From NCBI RefSeq assembly GCF_001641825.1, contig NZ_LRFH01000016.1, positions 248,001 to 312,000 of the forward strand: DNA of 64,000 nt. Reading direction: 5' to 3'. Origin of the DNA: Guyparkeria sp. WRN-7. GTDB taxonomy: Bacteria; Pseudomonadota; Gammaproteobacteria; Halothiobacillales; Halothiobacillaceae. The stretch's first letter is position 1. Each line of letters begins with the position of its first letter. This document shows, one piece after another, positions 35,605-45,373 of this stretch. Under the pieces are notes generated by a model, which searched no databases, was not told the DNA's origin, and saw nothing but the letters and a program-made list of their open reading frames with translations. Position numbers and translations under genes: made by a program.

Positions 35605-35922
35605 ATGATTGCCGACTCGATCATCGTCAGCTACCTGATCGGGCTGTTCGTCCTGGCGAACCTGCCGTTCGTCAACCAGCGCCTGTTCCTGGTCATCCGC
35701 GTGGCGCAGCCGGGTCGACAGAAGTCGTTCTGGTGGCGGATTGTCGAATGGCTGGTCTATTTCGTGCTCGGCATGAGCGCCGGGCTGTATCTCGAGTACG
35801 CCATCGGCGGCATCGAGCCCAAGGGCTGGGAGTTCTGGGCCATCTCCGCCTGTATCTTCGCCGTCTTCTCGGTGATCGGCTTCATCTGGCAGTACCAGCT
35901 GCGCAAGCACCTGCAGATCTAG
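35605..35922 (+). CDS. DUF2818 membrane protein at the end of the nuo operon
   Basis: 105 residues with about three transmembrane helices (LIGLFVLANLPFVNQRLF near the start). It matches DUF2818 proteins, which in beta- and some gammaproteobacteria follow nuoN directly. The location 39 bases after nuoN and before a strong terminator indicates cotranscription and suggests a role in complex I assembly or stability, but no function is established. Confidence 0.85.
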   Translation: MIADSIIVSYLIGLFVLANLPFVNQRLFLVIRVAQPGRQKSFWWRIVEWLVYFVLGMSAGLYLEYAIGGIEPKGWEFWAISACIFAVFSVIGFIWQYQLRKHLQI

Positions 35923-35947
35923 TTTCACACCGACAGGCGCAAACGAG

Positions 35948-35983
35948 AAAGGCGGCCCCGCTTCTCGCGCGGGCCGCCTTTTT
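35948..35983. terminator. Bidirectional intrinsic terminator at the end of the nuo operon
   Basis: Stem AAAGGCGGCCC (35948-35958) and GGGCCGCCTTT (35971-35981), then a T run on the plus strand; on the minus strand the stem leads into TTTCTCGTTT. It lies between convergent genes (DUF2818 and hflD). The 15 bases before and into its left arm are identical to those of the terminator at 2192. Confidence 0.9.
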
Positions 35984-36002
35984 GTTTTCCGTGTCTCTCC
36001 GG

Positions 36003-36629
36003 TCAGGCCTGACGCAGTAGCCGCTGCGCGCCCTCGACGTACTTGCCGCGCTGGAACAGCAGCCGCCAGCGCCGACCGCCGACCTGGTCGAACAGGATGG
36101 TCGCCCGCACGCCGGCGAGCAGCAGGGCGCGGACGCTCGATGAGACCTGCATTTCCTCGAGGTGATGCTTCTCGCCGTTGATGACGAACTTCTGCGGCAG
36201 GTGGCTGAGCGTCTCGCGGTAGAGGTTGTTCAGGTCGGACAGCAGACCCGCATCGGCGCCGTGCTCCTGGTAACTGGGCTTGAGTTCCTCCAGGCGGCGG
36301 AAGAGCGTGTCGCCCATCTCGGGCTCGTTGCGGAATGACTTGGTCACGGCGAACAGGGTGACCACGTAACGCGTCAGTTCGAGATCTCGCGGTGCGCGCG
36401 AGTTGCCGGCCAGCAGTTCGGTGAGCCGCTTGAGACCGAAGCGCACGCCGGACAGCCCGCCGTAGATGCTGGCCGTGTCGGGGGCATCAAAGGCGAACAG
36501 CGAGCCGATGCTGGCCTCGAGCGCCTCTCGGTCCGCGACACGCCCCTCGTAGGCGAGCGTCTGGATCAGCTGGACGGCCTGGGTCATGCCGGCCATCGCG
36601 ATGATGTGGTCGTCGATATTTCGCGCCAT
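36003..36629 (-). CDS. hflD: High-frequency lysogenization protein HflD homologue
   Basis: 208 residues, all-helical. Recognised by DHIIAMAGMTQAVQLIQTLAYEG (first part), YGGLSGVRFGLKRL and the C-terminal RWRLLFQRGKYVEGAQRLL. In E. coli HflD binds phage lambda CII at the membrane; the host role is unclear. Directly downstream of mnmA, the same order as E. coli (mnmA-hflD). The start at 36629 gives the family N-terminus MARNIDD. Confidence 0.92.
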   Translation of the reverse strand: MARNIDDHIIAMAGMTQAVQLIQTLAYEGRVADREALEASIGSLFAFDAPDTASIYGGLSGVRFGLKRLTELLAGNSRAPRDLELTRYVVTLFAVTKSFRNEPEMGDTLFRRLEELKPSYQEHGADAGLLSDLNNLYRETLSHLPQKFVINGEKHHLEEMQVSSSVRALLLAGVRATILFDQVGGRRWRLLFQRGKYVEGAQRLLRQA

Positions 36630-36658
36630 CGATTCGGTTCGTGTGGTTGGAAATGGGT

Positions 36659-37786
36659 TCAGCCGTCGGGCAGGGCGCGGGTGATCACCGCTCCGCCCAG
36701 GCACACCGGCCCATCATAGAACACCACCGACTGCCCGGGGGTGATGGCCCGCTGGGCGGTCTCGAAGGTGGCGACCAGCCGGTCGCCGTCCTGCTCGATG
36801 CTCACCGCCTGGTCGGGCTGGCGATAGCGGATCTTGGCAGTGAGCGGCCGGCCGGTCGGCGGCGGTTCGATCCAGTGCACCTGCTCGGCCTCGAGCCGCC
36901 GGGCGAACAGGGCCGGATGGTTCTTGCCCTGTACGACCAGCAGGGTGTTGCGCTCGAGATCCTTGCCGGCAACGTACCAGGGCGCGTCGCCGTGGCTCTT
37001 GGTCCCGCCGATCCCCAGGCCCTGACGCTGGCCGATGGTGTGGTACATCAGCCCCTGGTGGGTGCCCAGACGCTCGCCGTCGAGGGTCTCGATCGGACCC
37101 GGCTGCGCGGGCAGATAGGTCTTGAGGAAATCGGCGAAACGCCGCTCGCCGATAAAGCAGATGCCGGTCGAGTCCTTCTTGCCCGCCGTGATCAGGTCGT
37201 GTTCGGCGGCGATCTCGCGCACCCGCGGCTTTTCCAGTTCGCCGACCGGGAAATAGGCCGAGCCGACCTGTTCGCGGCTCAGGGCGTGCAGGAAGTAGCT
37301 CTGGTCCTTGTTCTCGTCGATGCCGCGGCCGAGGCGCGCGCCGTCGGGGCCTTCCAGCCGGCGGGCGTAGTGGCCGGTGGCGATGGCATCGGCGCCCAGC
37401 GAGCGGGCGTGGTCGAGAAAGGCGCGGAACTTGATCTCGCGGTTGCAGAGGATGTCCGGGTTGGGCGTGCGCCCGGCCTGATACTCGTGCAGGAAGTGCT
37501 CGAACACCCGGTCCCAGTACTCGGCGGCGAAGTTGACGTAATGGAACTCGATGCCGAGCTTGTCCGCTACTGCCATGGCATCGAGCATGTCCTCCTTGGC
37601 GGCGCAGTACTCGTCATCGTCGTCGCCCTCCCAGTTCTTCATGAACAGGCCCTCGACGCGGTAACCCGCCTCCTTGAGGAGCAGGGCGGCCACGGAGGAA
37701 TCCACGCCGCCGGACATGCCCACCATGATGCGCGGGGCGTCGGCCGGAGCAGGGGGGATAAGGCTCTCGTGTGTCTTGTCGGTCAT
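36659..37786 (-). CDS. mnmA: tRNA-specific 2-thiouridylase MnmA
   Basis: 375 residues. PP-loop ATPase motif [15 protein letters not shown] near the N-terminus, followed by the tRNA-contact region [13 protein letters not shown]. The catalytic Cys pair is in [12 protein letters not shown] and [11 protein letters not shown]. It inserts sulfur at U34 of tRNA-Lys, Glu and Gln using sulfur relayed by the Tus system. ATGA overlap with the upstream Nudix gene, as in E. coli (nudJ-mnmA-hflD). Confidence 0.96.
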   Translation of the reverse strand: MTDKTHESLIPPAPADAPRIMVGMSGGVDSSVAALLLKEAGYRVEGLFMKNWEGDDDDEYCAAKEDMLDAMAVADKLGIEFHYVNFAAEYWDRVFEHFLHEYQAGRTPNPDILCNREIKFRAFLDHARSLGADAIATGHYARRLEGPDGARLGRGIDENKDQSYFLHALSREQVGSAYFPVGELEKPRVREIAAEHDLITAGKKDSTGICFIGERRFADFLKTYLPAQPGPIETLDGERLGTHQGLMYHTIGQRQGLGIGGTKSHGDAPWYVAGKDLERNTLLVVQGKNHPALFARRLEAEQVHWIEPPPTGRPLTAKIRYRQPDQAVSIEQDGDRLVATFETAQRAITPGQSVVFYDGPVCLGGAVITRALPDG

Positions 37787-38241
37787 CGGATCGAGTGCAG
37801 CAGGTCGAGGGGGTAGCGGCACCCCTGTTCGAAGTCGCGGATCGCGGCGGTGACGAACGGCGAGCGGTGCGGCAGGGCCGAGCCTTCGATCGCCTCTCGG
37901 CTCATGAAGTGGGCGGCGAGGATGCCGTCGTCGAGCGGCTCGTCGTCGGGGCCCTCGCCGATGTCGCCGATGATGGCCACCCGCAGCACGCGCCGGCCTT
38001 CGCCGGGATTGTCGTGGTACAGGCCCAACAGGTCGGTGGGCTCGAAGGCGAAGCGGGTTTCTTCGCGCACCTCGCGGATCACCGCCTCGATCAGGGTCTC
38101 GCCGGGCTCGACGTGACCGGCGGGCTGGTTGAGGTAGCGCTGGCCGCGGATGGTCTCCTCGACGATCAGGTACTCCTCGTCGCGGCGGGCGATGCCGGCG
38201 ACGGTCAGCGAGACGAGCGGGCGGTCGGCGGATACGGGCAT
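37783..38241 (-). CDS. nudJ: NudJ-like Nudix hydrolase
   Basis: 152 residues with the Nudix box at about 43-65: [21 protein letters not shown]. The consensus Gly after EE-x is replaced by Arg (REETRF), which is unusual, but all metal-binding Glu residues are kept. Upstream [17 protein letters not shown] matches the NudJ subgroup, which hydrolyses nucleoside di/triphosphates and HMP-pyrophosphate. Position next to mnmA supports the assignment. Confidence 0.85.
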   Translation of the reverse strand: MPVSADRPLVSLTVAGIARRDEEYLIVEETIRGQRYLNQPAGHVEPGETLIEAVIREVREETRFAFEPTDLLGLYHDNPGEGRRVLRVAIIGDIGEGPDDEPLDDGILAAHFMSREAIEGSALPHRSPFVTAAIRDFEQGCRYPLDLLHSIR

Positions 38242-38274
38242 GAGGTCAGTATATCGTCCGGGAAAAGGGGCGGC

Positions 38275-40932
38275 TCAGAGATCCTGCTCGCGGCGCGCCT
38301 TCCACTCGTAGAGCAGATCCAGCGCGGCGCGCGGGGACAGGCCGTCCGGGTCGAGCTCGTCGAGTGCCTCGAGCAGCATGTCGGGTTCCGGCTCGGTCGT
38401 CTCGACGACCGGCTCGGCGGCGAACAGGTCGAGTTGCGGTGCCTCGGCCCCGGCATGGGACTGCCATTCGAGTTTTTCAAGCAGCCCGCGCGCCCGGCGG
38501 ATGGTGGGGCGGGGCAGTCCGGCCAGCTTGGCGACATCGATGCCGTAGCTCTGGTTGGCCGGGCCATCCTTCACGCCGTGGAGGAAGACCAGCTCGCCCT
38601 GATGGGTGATCGCCTCCAGGTGCACGTTCACCAGCGTCTCGAACTGCTCGGCCAGCTGGGTGAGCTCGAAGTAGTGGGTGGCGAACAGCGTCATCGCGCG
38701 GTTCTTGTTGAGCAGGTGCTCGGCCACCGCCCAGGCGAGTGCCAGGCCGTCGAAGGTCGAGGTGCCCCGGCCGATCTCGTCGATCAGCACCAGCGAGCGA
38801 TCGGTGGCGTGGTGCAGGATCTCGGCCGTCTCGGTCATCTCGACCATGAAGGTCGAGCGCCCCGAGGCCAGATCGTCGGACGCCCCGATGCGCGTGAAGA
38901 TCCGGTCGATCGGACCGATGGTCGCCGATTGCGCGGGCACGTGGGCGCCGGCATGGGCCAGCAGCACGATCAGCGCGGTCTGGCGCATGTAGGTCGATTT
39001 GCCGCCCATGTTTGGACCGGTGATCAAGAGCATGCGCCGGTCCGGCCCCAGGCCGGCATCGTTGGGGACGAACACCGCGTCGCTGTTGGCTTCGACCACC
39101 GGATGGCGCCCCTGTACGATCTCGACGCCGACCTCGTCCCAGAAGCGCGGCGCGGTCCACTGCTGACGCTCGGCGACATCACTCAGCGCGGCGAGCGTGT
39201 CGAGATCGGCGAGTGCGTCCGCGCGCCGGCGCAGCTCGGCCTGGCTGGTGGTCAGTCGAGCCAACAGGTCGTTGAAGCACTCGCGCTCGCGGGCCAGCGC
39301 CTTGTCGCGGGCGGTCAGCACCTCCTGCTCGAAGGTCTTGAGGGTGTCGTTGGTGTAGCGCTCGACCGATTTCAACGTCTGGCGGCGGGTGAAGGTCTCG
39401 GGCATGCGCGCCGACTGGCTGCGCGGCACCTCGAAGTAGTAACCGTGAACGCGGTTGTAGGCGAGCTTGAGATTCTCGATCCCCGACTGGCGACGGGCGT
39501 CCTCCTCCATGGCGGTGAGCGTGGTGTCGGCCCGCTCGGACAGCCCGCGCAGCCGGTCGAGTTCCTCGTCGAAGCCGGCCGCGATCACCCCACCGTCGCG
39601 CAACCACACCGAGGGTTTCTCGGCGATGGCCGCGTCCAGCAGTTCGCGCACCTCGGGCAGGTCGGCGAGGTTCTCCACCAGTTGGGTGAGCAGCGGTTGC
39701 TGGCAGCCGGAGAGGGTGGCGGTCAGTTCGGGAAGCTGGTGCAGCGAGTCGCGCAGGGCGGCCAGGTCCCTCGGCCGGGCGGTGCCCAGCACGATGCGCG
39801 TGGTGATCCGCTCGATGTCGTTGACCTGGCGCAGTGCCTCGAACAGCGGGGCGGGCAGGTCGCGTTCGCGCAGCTCGGTGATCGCCTGGTGACGGGCGGC
39901 GAGCGCCCCGTGATCGCGCAGCGGCCGGGCGAGCCATTCGCGCAGACGGCGGGCGCCCATGCCGGTGGCGGTGCGGTCGAGCAGGCCGATCAGCGCCCCC
40001 TCGGGACGCCCCTGGCTGTCCTCGAACAGCTCCAGGTGCCGGCGGGTGTGCACGTCGAGCAGCAGCGCATCGCTGGTCTGCTCGACGGCCAGCCCGTCGA
40101 TATGGCCGATACGGGTCTTCTGCGTGTCGTTGACGTACTGCCACAGGGCGCCGGCCGCCCCGAGCGCGGCATCCAGCGCCTCGCGGTTGTCGGCATGCAC
40201 GCCGAAGCCGGCGAGATCGCGCGTGCCGAACTGGGCGCAGAGCTGCTCGACGGCGGTATCCGCGGCGAAATGCCATACGGGGCGCTCGCGGCTGAGCCCG
40301 CGGTCGGCGAACAGGCTGTCGGTCAGTGTCTCGAGAGTCATCCCCTCGGGCAGCAACAGCTCGCGCGGATCGACCCGGGCGAGCTCCGTGGCCAGCTCGT
40401 CGGGACCGGCCGGGGCCATGATGGCAAAGCGGCCGCTGGACAGATCGAGATGGGCCAGCCCCAGGCGCTCGCGGCCGCGCTTGCGTTGGCGGTGGACGGC
40501 GACCAGCCGGTGGGCCTGGCGCTGTTCGAGTAGCGCCTCGTCGGTGACCGTACCGGGGGTGACCACCTTGACCACCTCGCGCTTCATTGGCCCCTTGGCC
40601 TGCACGTCGCCGACCTGCTCGCAGATCGCGACCGATTCGCCGGCCTTCAGGAGCCGGGCGAGATAGGACTCGTAGGCATGCACCGGCACGCCGGCCATCG
40701 GGATCGGTTCGCCGGCCGAGGTGCCGCGCTGGGTCAGTGTCAGGTCGAGCAGCCTTGCGGCGTGGCGCGCGTCCTCGAAGAACAGCTCGTAGAAGTCGCC
40801 CATGCGGTAGAACAGCAGCACGTCCGGGTATTCTTGTTTGATCCGGAGAAACTGCTGCATCATGGGCGTATGCGCGGCAAAGGCGTCGGTTTCGCCGGTC
40901 CGATCCGGGCGGGTTGGGGGCTGCGTCGTCAT
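38275..40932 (-). CDS. mutS: DNA mismatch repair protein MutS
   Basis: 885 residues. N-terminal mismatch-reading motif [14 protein letters not shown] (Phe-x-Glu), connector, lever and clamp domains, and a C-terminal ABC ATPase with Walker [14 protein letters not shown] and [12 protein letters not shown]. The C-terminal tail for tetramer contact is present. It recognises base mispairs and recruits MutL. The start at 40932 ([11 protein letters not shown]) is one of several ATGs; the first 20 residues are not conserved. Divergent from pncC. Confidence 0.96.
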   Translation of the reverse strand: MTTQPPTRPDRTGETDAFAAHTPMMQQFLRIKQEYPDVLLFYRMGDFYELFFEDARHAARLLDLTLTQRGTSAGEPIPMAGVPVHAYESYLARLLKAGESVAICEQVGDVQAKGPMKREVVKVVTPGTVTDEALLEQRQAHRLVAVHRQRKRGRERLGLAHLDLSSGRFAIMAPAGPDELATELARVDPRELLLPEGMTLETLTDSLFADRGLSRERPVWHFAADTAVEQLCAQFGTRDLAGFGVHADNREALDAALGAAGALWQYVNDTQKTRIGHIDGLAVEQTSDALLLDVHTRRHLELFEDSQGRPEGALIGLLDRTATGMGARRLREWLARPLRDHGALAARHQAITELRERDLPAPLFEALRQVNDIERITTRIVLGTARPRDLAALRDSLHQLPELTATLSGCQQPLLTQLVENLADLPEVRELLDAAIAEKPSVWLRDGGVIAAGFDEELDRLRGLSERADTTLTAMEEDARRQSGIENLKLAYNRVHGYYFEVPRSQSARMPETFTRRQTLKSVERYTNDTLKTFEQEVLTARDKALARERECFNDLLARLTTSQAELRRRADALADLDTLAALSDVAERQQWTAPRFWDEVGVEIVQGRHPVVEANSDAVFVPNDAGLGPDRRMLLITGPNMGGKSTYMRQTALIVLLAHAGAHVPAQSATIGPIDRIFTRIGASDDLASGRSTFMVEMTETAEILHHATDRSLVLIDEIGRGTSTFDGLALAWAVAEHLLNKNRAMTLFATHYFELTQLAEQFETLVNVHLEAITHQGELVFLHGVKDGPANQSYGIDVAKLAGLPRPTIRRARGLLEKLEWQSHAGAEAPQLDLFAAEPVVETTEPEPDMLLEALDELDPDGLSPRAALDLLYEWKARREQDL

Positions 40933-41007
40933 GGGCCGCATTGTAACCAAAAGCGTGCTCTCCACGGGGAGCCCTGGGGGAGCCGTCGGGGCAGGGAGCA
41001 TAGCCGG

Positions 41008-41664
41008 ATGAATCAACGCGACACCGGGTCGGGGAAGACGCCTCCCAGCTGGTCGGCCGAGCGGATGACCGATGCCGGCATGGAGCGAGCCACGCGGGTG
41101 GGACGCCTGGGCCAGGCCCTCGAGGCGCGCGGTCAGCGACTGGCCGTGGCCGAATCCTGCACCGGCGGGTTGCTTGCCGCGACCCTGACGGAGCAGTCCG
41201 GCAGCTCCGGCTGGTTCGAGGGCGGCTGGATTACCTACAGCAATCGGGCCAAACAGCGCGAGTTGGGTGTGCCCGCTGCGCTGTTCTCCGAGGTCGGGGC
41301 GGTGTCGGGCGAGGTGGTCGCTGCCATGGCCGAAGGGGTCATCCGCCGGGCGGAGGTGTCCTATGCGGTGGCGATCAGTGGCGTGGCCGGCCCTTCGGGC
41401 GGCAGCGAGGCCAAGCCGGTCGGCACGGTCTGGATCGGTTGGGGGTACTGGTCACCGGCGACGGCCGCCGGGGCCCATGCGGAACCGCTGACGACCTTCG
41501 CGGCTCGCTTCCGCTTCGATGGTGACCGGGCGGCGGTGCGCCACTCGGCCGTGGACGTTGCGCTGCGAGGGCTGTGCGCCCATCTGTCCGGCGAGAGCTG
41601 GGATGCCGCGGCGGCCCGGCGCTGGTCGGATGCGTTCTGGCCTGTGGCCGGCCTCAAGATGTAG
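41008..41664 (+). CDS. pncC: CinA C-terminal-domain protein (nicotinamide-nucleotide amidohydrolase type)
   Basis: 218 residues holding only the CinA C-terminal domain. Signature [20 protein letters not shown], then [17 protein letters not shown] and [25 protein letters not shown]. PncC deamidates NMN to NaMN, recycling the by-product of DNA ligase. A GGGAGC ribosome-binding site precedes ATG 41008. In many gammaproteobacteria this gene separates mutS from recA; the mutS neighbour is kept here but recA is absent. About 30 extra N-terminal residues are unconserved. Confidence 0.88.
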   Translation: MNQRDTGSGKTPPSWSAERMTDAGMERATRVGRLGQALEARGQRLAVAESCTGGLLAATLTEQSGSSGWFEGGWITYSNRAKQRELGVPAALFSEVGAVSGEVVAAMAEGVIRRAEVSYAVAISGVAGPSGGSEAKPVGTVWIGWGYWSPATAAGAHAEPLTTFAARFRFDGDRAAVRHSAVDVALRGLCAHLSGESWDAAAARRWSDAFWPVAGLKM

Positions 41665-41709
41665 CGGCGAGTGCCCGGCCTCGCCGGCGGAGGAGGGAGC
41701 CAGACAGAC

Positions 41710-42270
41710 ATGAATATCGATCTTGCGACCAATCGACTCGATTCGGTGCCGTATATCGCCTCGCCGAACAGCGATGCCCGCCCGCGCGAGGAGCGGATCG
41801 AACTGGTGGTGGTGCATGCCATGTCGCTGCCGCCGGGGGAGTTCGGCGGCACCGCGATCGAGCGTTTCTTCACCAATCGCCTCGATCCGGCCGAGCATCC
41901 CTATTTCGAGACGATTCGCGACCAGCGCGTCTCCGCCCACGTGGTGATCTATCGCGACGGATCGATCAAGCAGTTCGTCCCGTTCGATCGGCGCGCCTGG
42001 CATGCCGGCGAGTCGCGGTTCGGCGAGCGCACACGCTGCAACGATTTTTCCATCGGCATCGAGCTGGAAGGTACGGATACCGAGCCATACACGAGCGTTC
42101 AGTACGAGGCGCTCGGCAAGGTGCTGGCGGCGATCAAGCAGGCCTATCCCACCGTGCATGCCGTGCGTGGGCACAGCGATGTCGCCCCGGGGCGCAAGAC
42201 CGACCCCGGCCCGGCATTCGACTGGGGCCACCTGGCTTCCCGCCTGCCCGAAGGCATGTCGACGGCCTGA
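41710..42270 (+). CDS. ampD: 1,6-anhydro-N-acetylmuramyl-L-alanine amidase AmpD
   Basis: 186 residues, amidase_2 fold. Zinc ligands: His about 36 in VVVHAMSLPP, His in VRGHSDVAPG and Asp in KTDPGPAFDW. AWHAGES and the Cys-containing NDFSIGIELEG are also conserved. It removes the peptide from cytoplasmic anhydro-muropeptides during wall recycling. No signal peptide, as expected. GGAGGAGGG lies upstream of the start at 41710. Confidence 0.95.
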   Translation: MNIDLATNRLDSVPYIASPNSDARPREERIELVVVHAMSLPPGEFGGTAIERFFTNRLDPAEHPYFETIRDQRVSAHVVIYRDGSIKQFVPFDRRAWHAGESRFGERTRCNDFSIGIELEGTDTEPYTSVQYEALGKVLAAIKQAYPTVHAVRGHSDVAPGRKTDPGPAFDWGHLASRLPEGMSTA

Positions 42271-42310
42271 TCATGGCAGTTTCACCACAACAGACAGGGG
42301 CGTATCCGAG

Positions 42311-43213
42311 ATGAAGTTGTTGGCACTGGTACTGGTGATCGCCTTCGACCGCTTCCTGGAATTCTTCCAGCGTTGGCGGGCCGCTCGCTGGCCCCGTCGC
42401 GTGACCACCGAGGTGTTCGAGACGCTTGCCGGCATGGTGGGGCCCACGGCCGCCCGTCTGGTGGTGTGGCTGCTGGTGCCGGGGGTGCTGTTCGCCTGGC
42501 TGGGGCTGGGCAGTGACGGCATCATCGGCTGGCTGGTGGCGATGGTGGTCCTGCTGCTGGTGATCACGCCGCGCAATACCTCCGAGATAAACCGTCAGCT
42601 GCTCGACGCGGCCGCCCGGGATGATGCCGAGACGGTCGAATCGGCGCGGCGCGTGCTCTTCGACGGCACGCCGGTCGATCCGTCCGAGGCCACCACGCGA
42701 CAGACCGGCGAGCGCATCATCGTGCTGGCCTTCAGCGAGTGGTTCCTGGTGCTGTTCTGGTTCGTTCTCGCGGGCCCGGCCGGGGCGTTGCTGTACCGGC
42801 TCACCGAATGGCTCGCCGAAACGCCCGATCCCGACGAGCAGGGGCTCTCCCGCCTGCGTGGCTGGCAGCGTCGGCTGCACGCGATCCTGGTGGTGCCGGC
42901 CGCGCCGGTATTCACCGTGCTGATGCTGCTGGCCGGATCGTTCCAGCGCGGGCTGAATGCCTGGCGCGGCGACGAGTCCCTGGGGCGGGAGCATGGCTCG
43001 CTCGATCCCTGGGAGGCGGCCTCGATCGGGCTGATCGCCCGGGTCGGGCATGCGGTGATCGACGTGGAGCGTGCCGACGAGTGCCTCGACGAATCCGCCT
43101 GCCTGGCGGATCAGCGTATCTGGTACCGGGCGGCGCACGCGATCGTGCTGCGGGCGTTGTTGTTCGGTCTCGCGCTGGTCGCGGTTCTGACGATGATCGG
43201 CTGGGTGCCCTGA
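42311..43213 (+). CDS. ampE: AmpE-like inner-membrane protein
   Basis: 300 residues with about four transmembrane helices and the AmpE-type N-terminus MKLLALVLVIAFDRF. Adjacent to ampD, 40 bases apart, as in enterobacteria where ampDE form an operon. AmpE is thought to sense or signal in the beta-lactamase induction circuit; no ampR or ampC is in the window. The mid-region has segments like RQTGERIIVLAFSEWFLVLFWF consistent with the family, but similarity to E. coli AmpE is modest. Confidence 0.8.
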   Translation: MKLLALVLVIAFDRFLEFFQRWRAARWPRRVTTEVFETLAGMVGPTAARLVVWLLVPGVLFAWLGLGSDGIIGWLVAMVVLLLVITPRNTSEINRQLLDAAARDDAETVESARRVLFDGTPVDPSEATTRQTGERIIVLAFSEWFLVLFWFVLAGPAGALLYRLTEWLAETPDPDEQGLSRLRGWQRRLHAILVVPAAPVFTVLMLLAGSFQRGLNAWRGDESLGREHGSLDPWEAASIGLIARVGHAVIDVERADECLDESACLADQRIWYRAAHAIVLRALLFGLALVAVLTMIGWVP

Positions 43214-43283
43214 ACCGGCAACGGCCGTAATGATTGCAAAACGGGTTCGGCAGCCGCCGGGCCTTCAAAGGGAGGGGAGTGAC

Positions 43284-43490
43284 ATGAAGGGACAACAACT
43301 GATCGGCGTCGCCTTGTTGGTGCTGGGGCTGATTCTGCTGTATTTCGGTTACGAATCCTCGCAGGGGCTGGATGACCAGGTCTCCGAGGCGCTGACCGGC
43401 GAGTACACCGAGGGCACGATGTTCTACTGGATTGCCGGTGGGGTCAGTGCTGTCGTCGGCCTGGTGATGCTGGTGGCGAGAAAGAAGTGA
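43284..43490 (+). CDS. DUF3185 small membrane protein
   Basis: 68 residues with two transmembrane helices separated by a short acidic loop (MKGQQLIGVALLVLGL... WIAGGVSAVVGLVMLV). This matches the DUF3185 family. A very good ribosome-binding site (GGGAGGGGAG) precedes the ATG at 43284. Function unknown; possibly envelope-stress related by analogy with other small two-helix proteins. Confidence 0.8.
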   Translation: MKGQQLIGVALLVLGLILLYFGYESSQGLDDQVSEALTGEYTEGTMFYWIAGGVSAVVGLVMLVARKK

Positions 43491-43592
43491 TCCCGGCCTT
43501 TCGGTCGACCGGGCGGCACGGGATTCGGTGGTCGCTTACGACCCTTGGATCGACTGGTAGAATCCCGCCTCCCATTCGATCCGCGAGTTGCC

Positions 43593-44222
43593 ATGAGCAC
43601 CCAGACCACCCGACTCGATCTCATCCGCCACGGCGAACCCGTGGGTGGCCGTCGCTTCCGCGGCGATGCCGTCGATGACCCCTTGAGCGACATCGGCTGG
43701 CAGCAGCTCGAGCGACGCCTTCGACTGCTGGAGGCGCAGGGGATGGCCGACTGGGACGTGATCGCCACCTCGCCGATGGTGCGTTGCCGGTCTTTCGCCG
43801 CCGAGGTGGCCGACCGGCGTGGTCTCGAGCTGGTGGTCGATCCGGATCTGCGCGAGATCGGCTTCGGCCCCTGGGAGGGCCTGCGTCACGCGGAGATTCC
43901 CGAACGCTACCCGGAAGAGCACGCCGCCTTTCTGGCCGACCCCGTCTACGGCCGCCCGCCGGGGAGCGAGGCGATGGCCGATTTCTTCGAGCGCGTCACG
44001 CGCGGGCTCGAACGCCTCGAGCGCAATCACGCCGGTCAAAAGGTGCTGCTCATGTCGCATGCCATCGTGATGCGCGCGGCCTGTGCTTGGGTGGTGGGCG
44101 CGCCGATGGCCGCCATCGCGCGCATCGAGACCGAGTACGCGGCGTTTCTCTCCATTCGTCACAACGACCGTGGCCGACGACTCCTGGCGCTGGACAACGG
44201 CCTGCCGGACGAGGGTGCCTGA
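43593..44222 (+). CDS. Histidine phosphatase family protein (alpha-ribazole phosphatase/PGM-like)
   Basis: 209 residues. N-terminal catalytic LIRHGEP (phospho-His), an Arg-containing TSPMVRCR segment, REIGFGPWEGL and the second His in LLMSHAIVMRA. This pattern matches the CobC/phosphoglycerate mutase-like branch; MetH in this genome shows a cobalamin need, so CobC activity is possible but not demonstrated. It overlaps the next gene by one base (TGATG) and is the first of a coupled three-gene set ending in recJ. Confidence 0.85.
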   Translation: MSTQTTRLDLIRHGEPVGGRRFRGDAVDDPLSDIGWQQLERRLRLLEAQGMADWDVIATSPMVRCRSFAAEVADRRGLELVVDPDLREIGFGPWEGLRHAEIPERYPEEHAAFLADPVYGRPPGSEAMADFFERVTRGLERLERNHAGQKVLLMSHAIVMRAACAWVVGAPMAAIARIETEYAAFLSIRHNDRGRRLLALDNGLPDEGA

Positions 44223-45373
44223 TGGCCGACTCCACGCGCCCCGTTGTCGAACTCTCCATCCTCGGCCTGCAACCGCGCGACGGCCGGCCGGATGATGGCA
44301 GTGGCTTTTCCTCGCCCACCTGGACCTGGCCTGATGACGACGCCGAGCGGCCATTGGCCCGGCTGCTTTCCAGGCGCTATCTCGCCCCGAGCGCACATGA
44401 TGAGGGTGAGGCGGATTGCCGCTTCGAGGATCCCGATCGGCAGGCGCTTGGCATTCTCGAAGCGGATCCCCCGGCCGAGATCGACGCGCTGACCCGCGCG
44501 CTGGGTGACTGGTGCCTGGGTGGGGGAAGCCGCGAGTCATTCCACGAACGGATCGAGGCCTGGAAGGCAGAGGGGTTCACCCAGTTGCTGTGTTTCGACC
44601 CGATTCATCTCAAGGCCGAAACCGATCATGCCATCACGCTCGGGCCGCGTTTTCTGGCGCTGACCGCCGAGGAGCTCGACGGGCTGATCGGTGAGATGAA
44701 TGCCTGGCTGGCTCAGGACGGCATGCGGGTAGAACGCATCGGCAGGCAGCTCTATCTGCTGGCGCGTGCCGGTGAGGGCGGAGTCGGTCCGGCGAATGTC
44801 GACCTCAAGCGTGCCGGCGCGCCGCTCGCCTGCCTGCTGAATCGCAATGCCGGCGTGTTCCTCGACGAGCATCACAGCGACCCGATTCTGCGCCAGTGGC
44901 TTACCGAGGTGCAGATGTGGCTCTACCCGCAGCCGTTCAACGACGAGCGCGCTGGACGAGGTCAGCCGATCCTCAACAGTTTCTGGCCGCACGGCATGGC
45001 CGAGCTCACTTATCCCCTGCACGACGAGGCGACAGAGGCCGGGTTGATCGTCAGCGACTCGCCGGCGGTGCTGGCCCGCCACGACGCCCTGGCTTTCGAA
45101 GACGCGTCTCCCCGGTCGCTGCGGGAGGCGATCGAGGCCGGTCGGTCACTGCACGTCGTGTTGAGCGAGGCTGCCTGGTGTCGTCTGGAAGGCGATCTCG
45201 GCGGTTTTCAGCGCGAGCTCGCCCGGATCGACGACTGGCTGGCCGGCCTGCTGGAGAGCGTGCCGGGGTTGAACGTCCGCTTGCTCGATGGTCAGGGTGG
45301 TGTATGGCGGCGAGAAAACTACTTGGCGCGTCTGTGGCAACGCCTGTGGACCGGCTGGCGTAGGCGGGCATGA
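44222..45373 (+). CDS. RpfE-like / COG4255-type protein upstream of recJ
   Basis: 383 residues. Recognisable family segments are LLCFDPIHLKAETDHAITLGP, TAEELDGLIGEMNAWL and QMWLYPQPFNDERAGRGQPILNSFW, which resemble proteins often annotated as cofactor-independent phosphoglycerate mutase or RpfE-type regulators encoded next to recJ in beta- and gammaproteobacteria, including the Xanthomonas rpf cluster. No mutase active site is evident. ATGA overlap with recJ and one-base overlap with the phosphatase gene show tight coupling. Biochemical role unknown. Confidence 0.7.
   Translation: MADSTRPVVELSILGLQPRDGRPDDGSGFSSPTWTWPDDDAERPLARLLSRRYLAPSAHDEGEADCRFEDPDRQALGILEADPPAEIDALTRALGDWCLGGGSRESFHERIEAWKAEGFTQLLCFDPIHLKAETDHAITLGPRFLALTAEELDGLIGEMNAWLAQDGMRVERIGRQLYLLARAGEGGVGPANVDLKRAGAPLACLLNRNAGVFLDEHHSDPILRQWLTEVQMWLYPQPFNDERAGRGQPILNSFWPHGMAELTYPLHDEATEAGLIVSDSPAVLARHDALAFEDASPRSLREAIEAGRSLHVVLSEAAWCRLEGDLGGFQRELARIDDWLAGLLESVPGLNVRLLDGQGGVWRRENYLARLWQRLWTGWRRRA

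Noticed and set aside
37771-40533. A 920-codon plus-strand frame opposite mutS and the Nudix gene
   Set aside because: It spans two real minus-strand genes and the space between them and has no recognisable domain; a GC-driven shadow.
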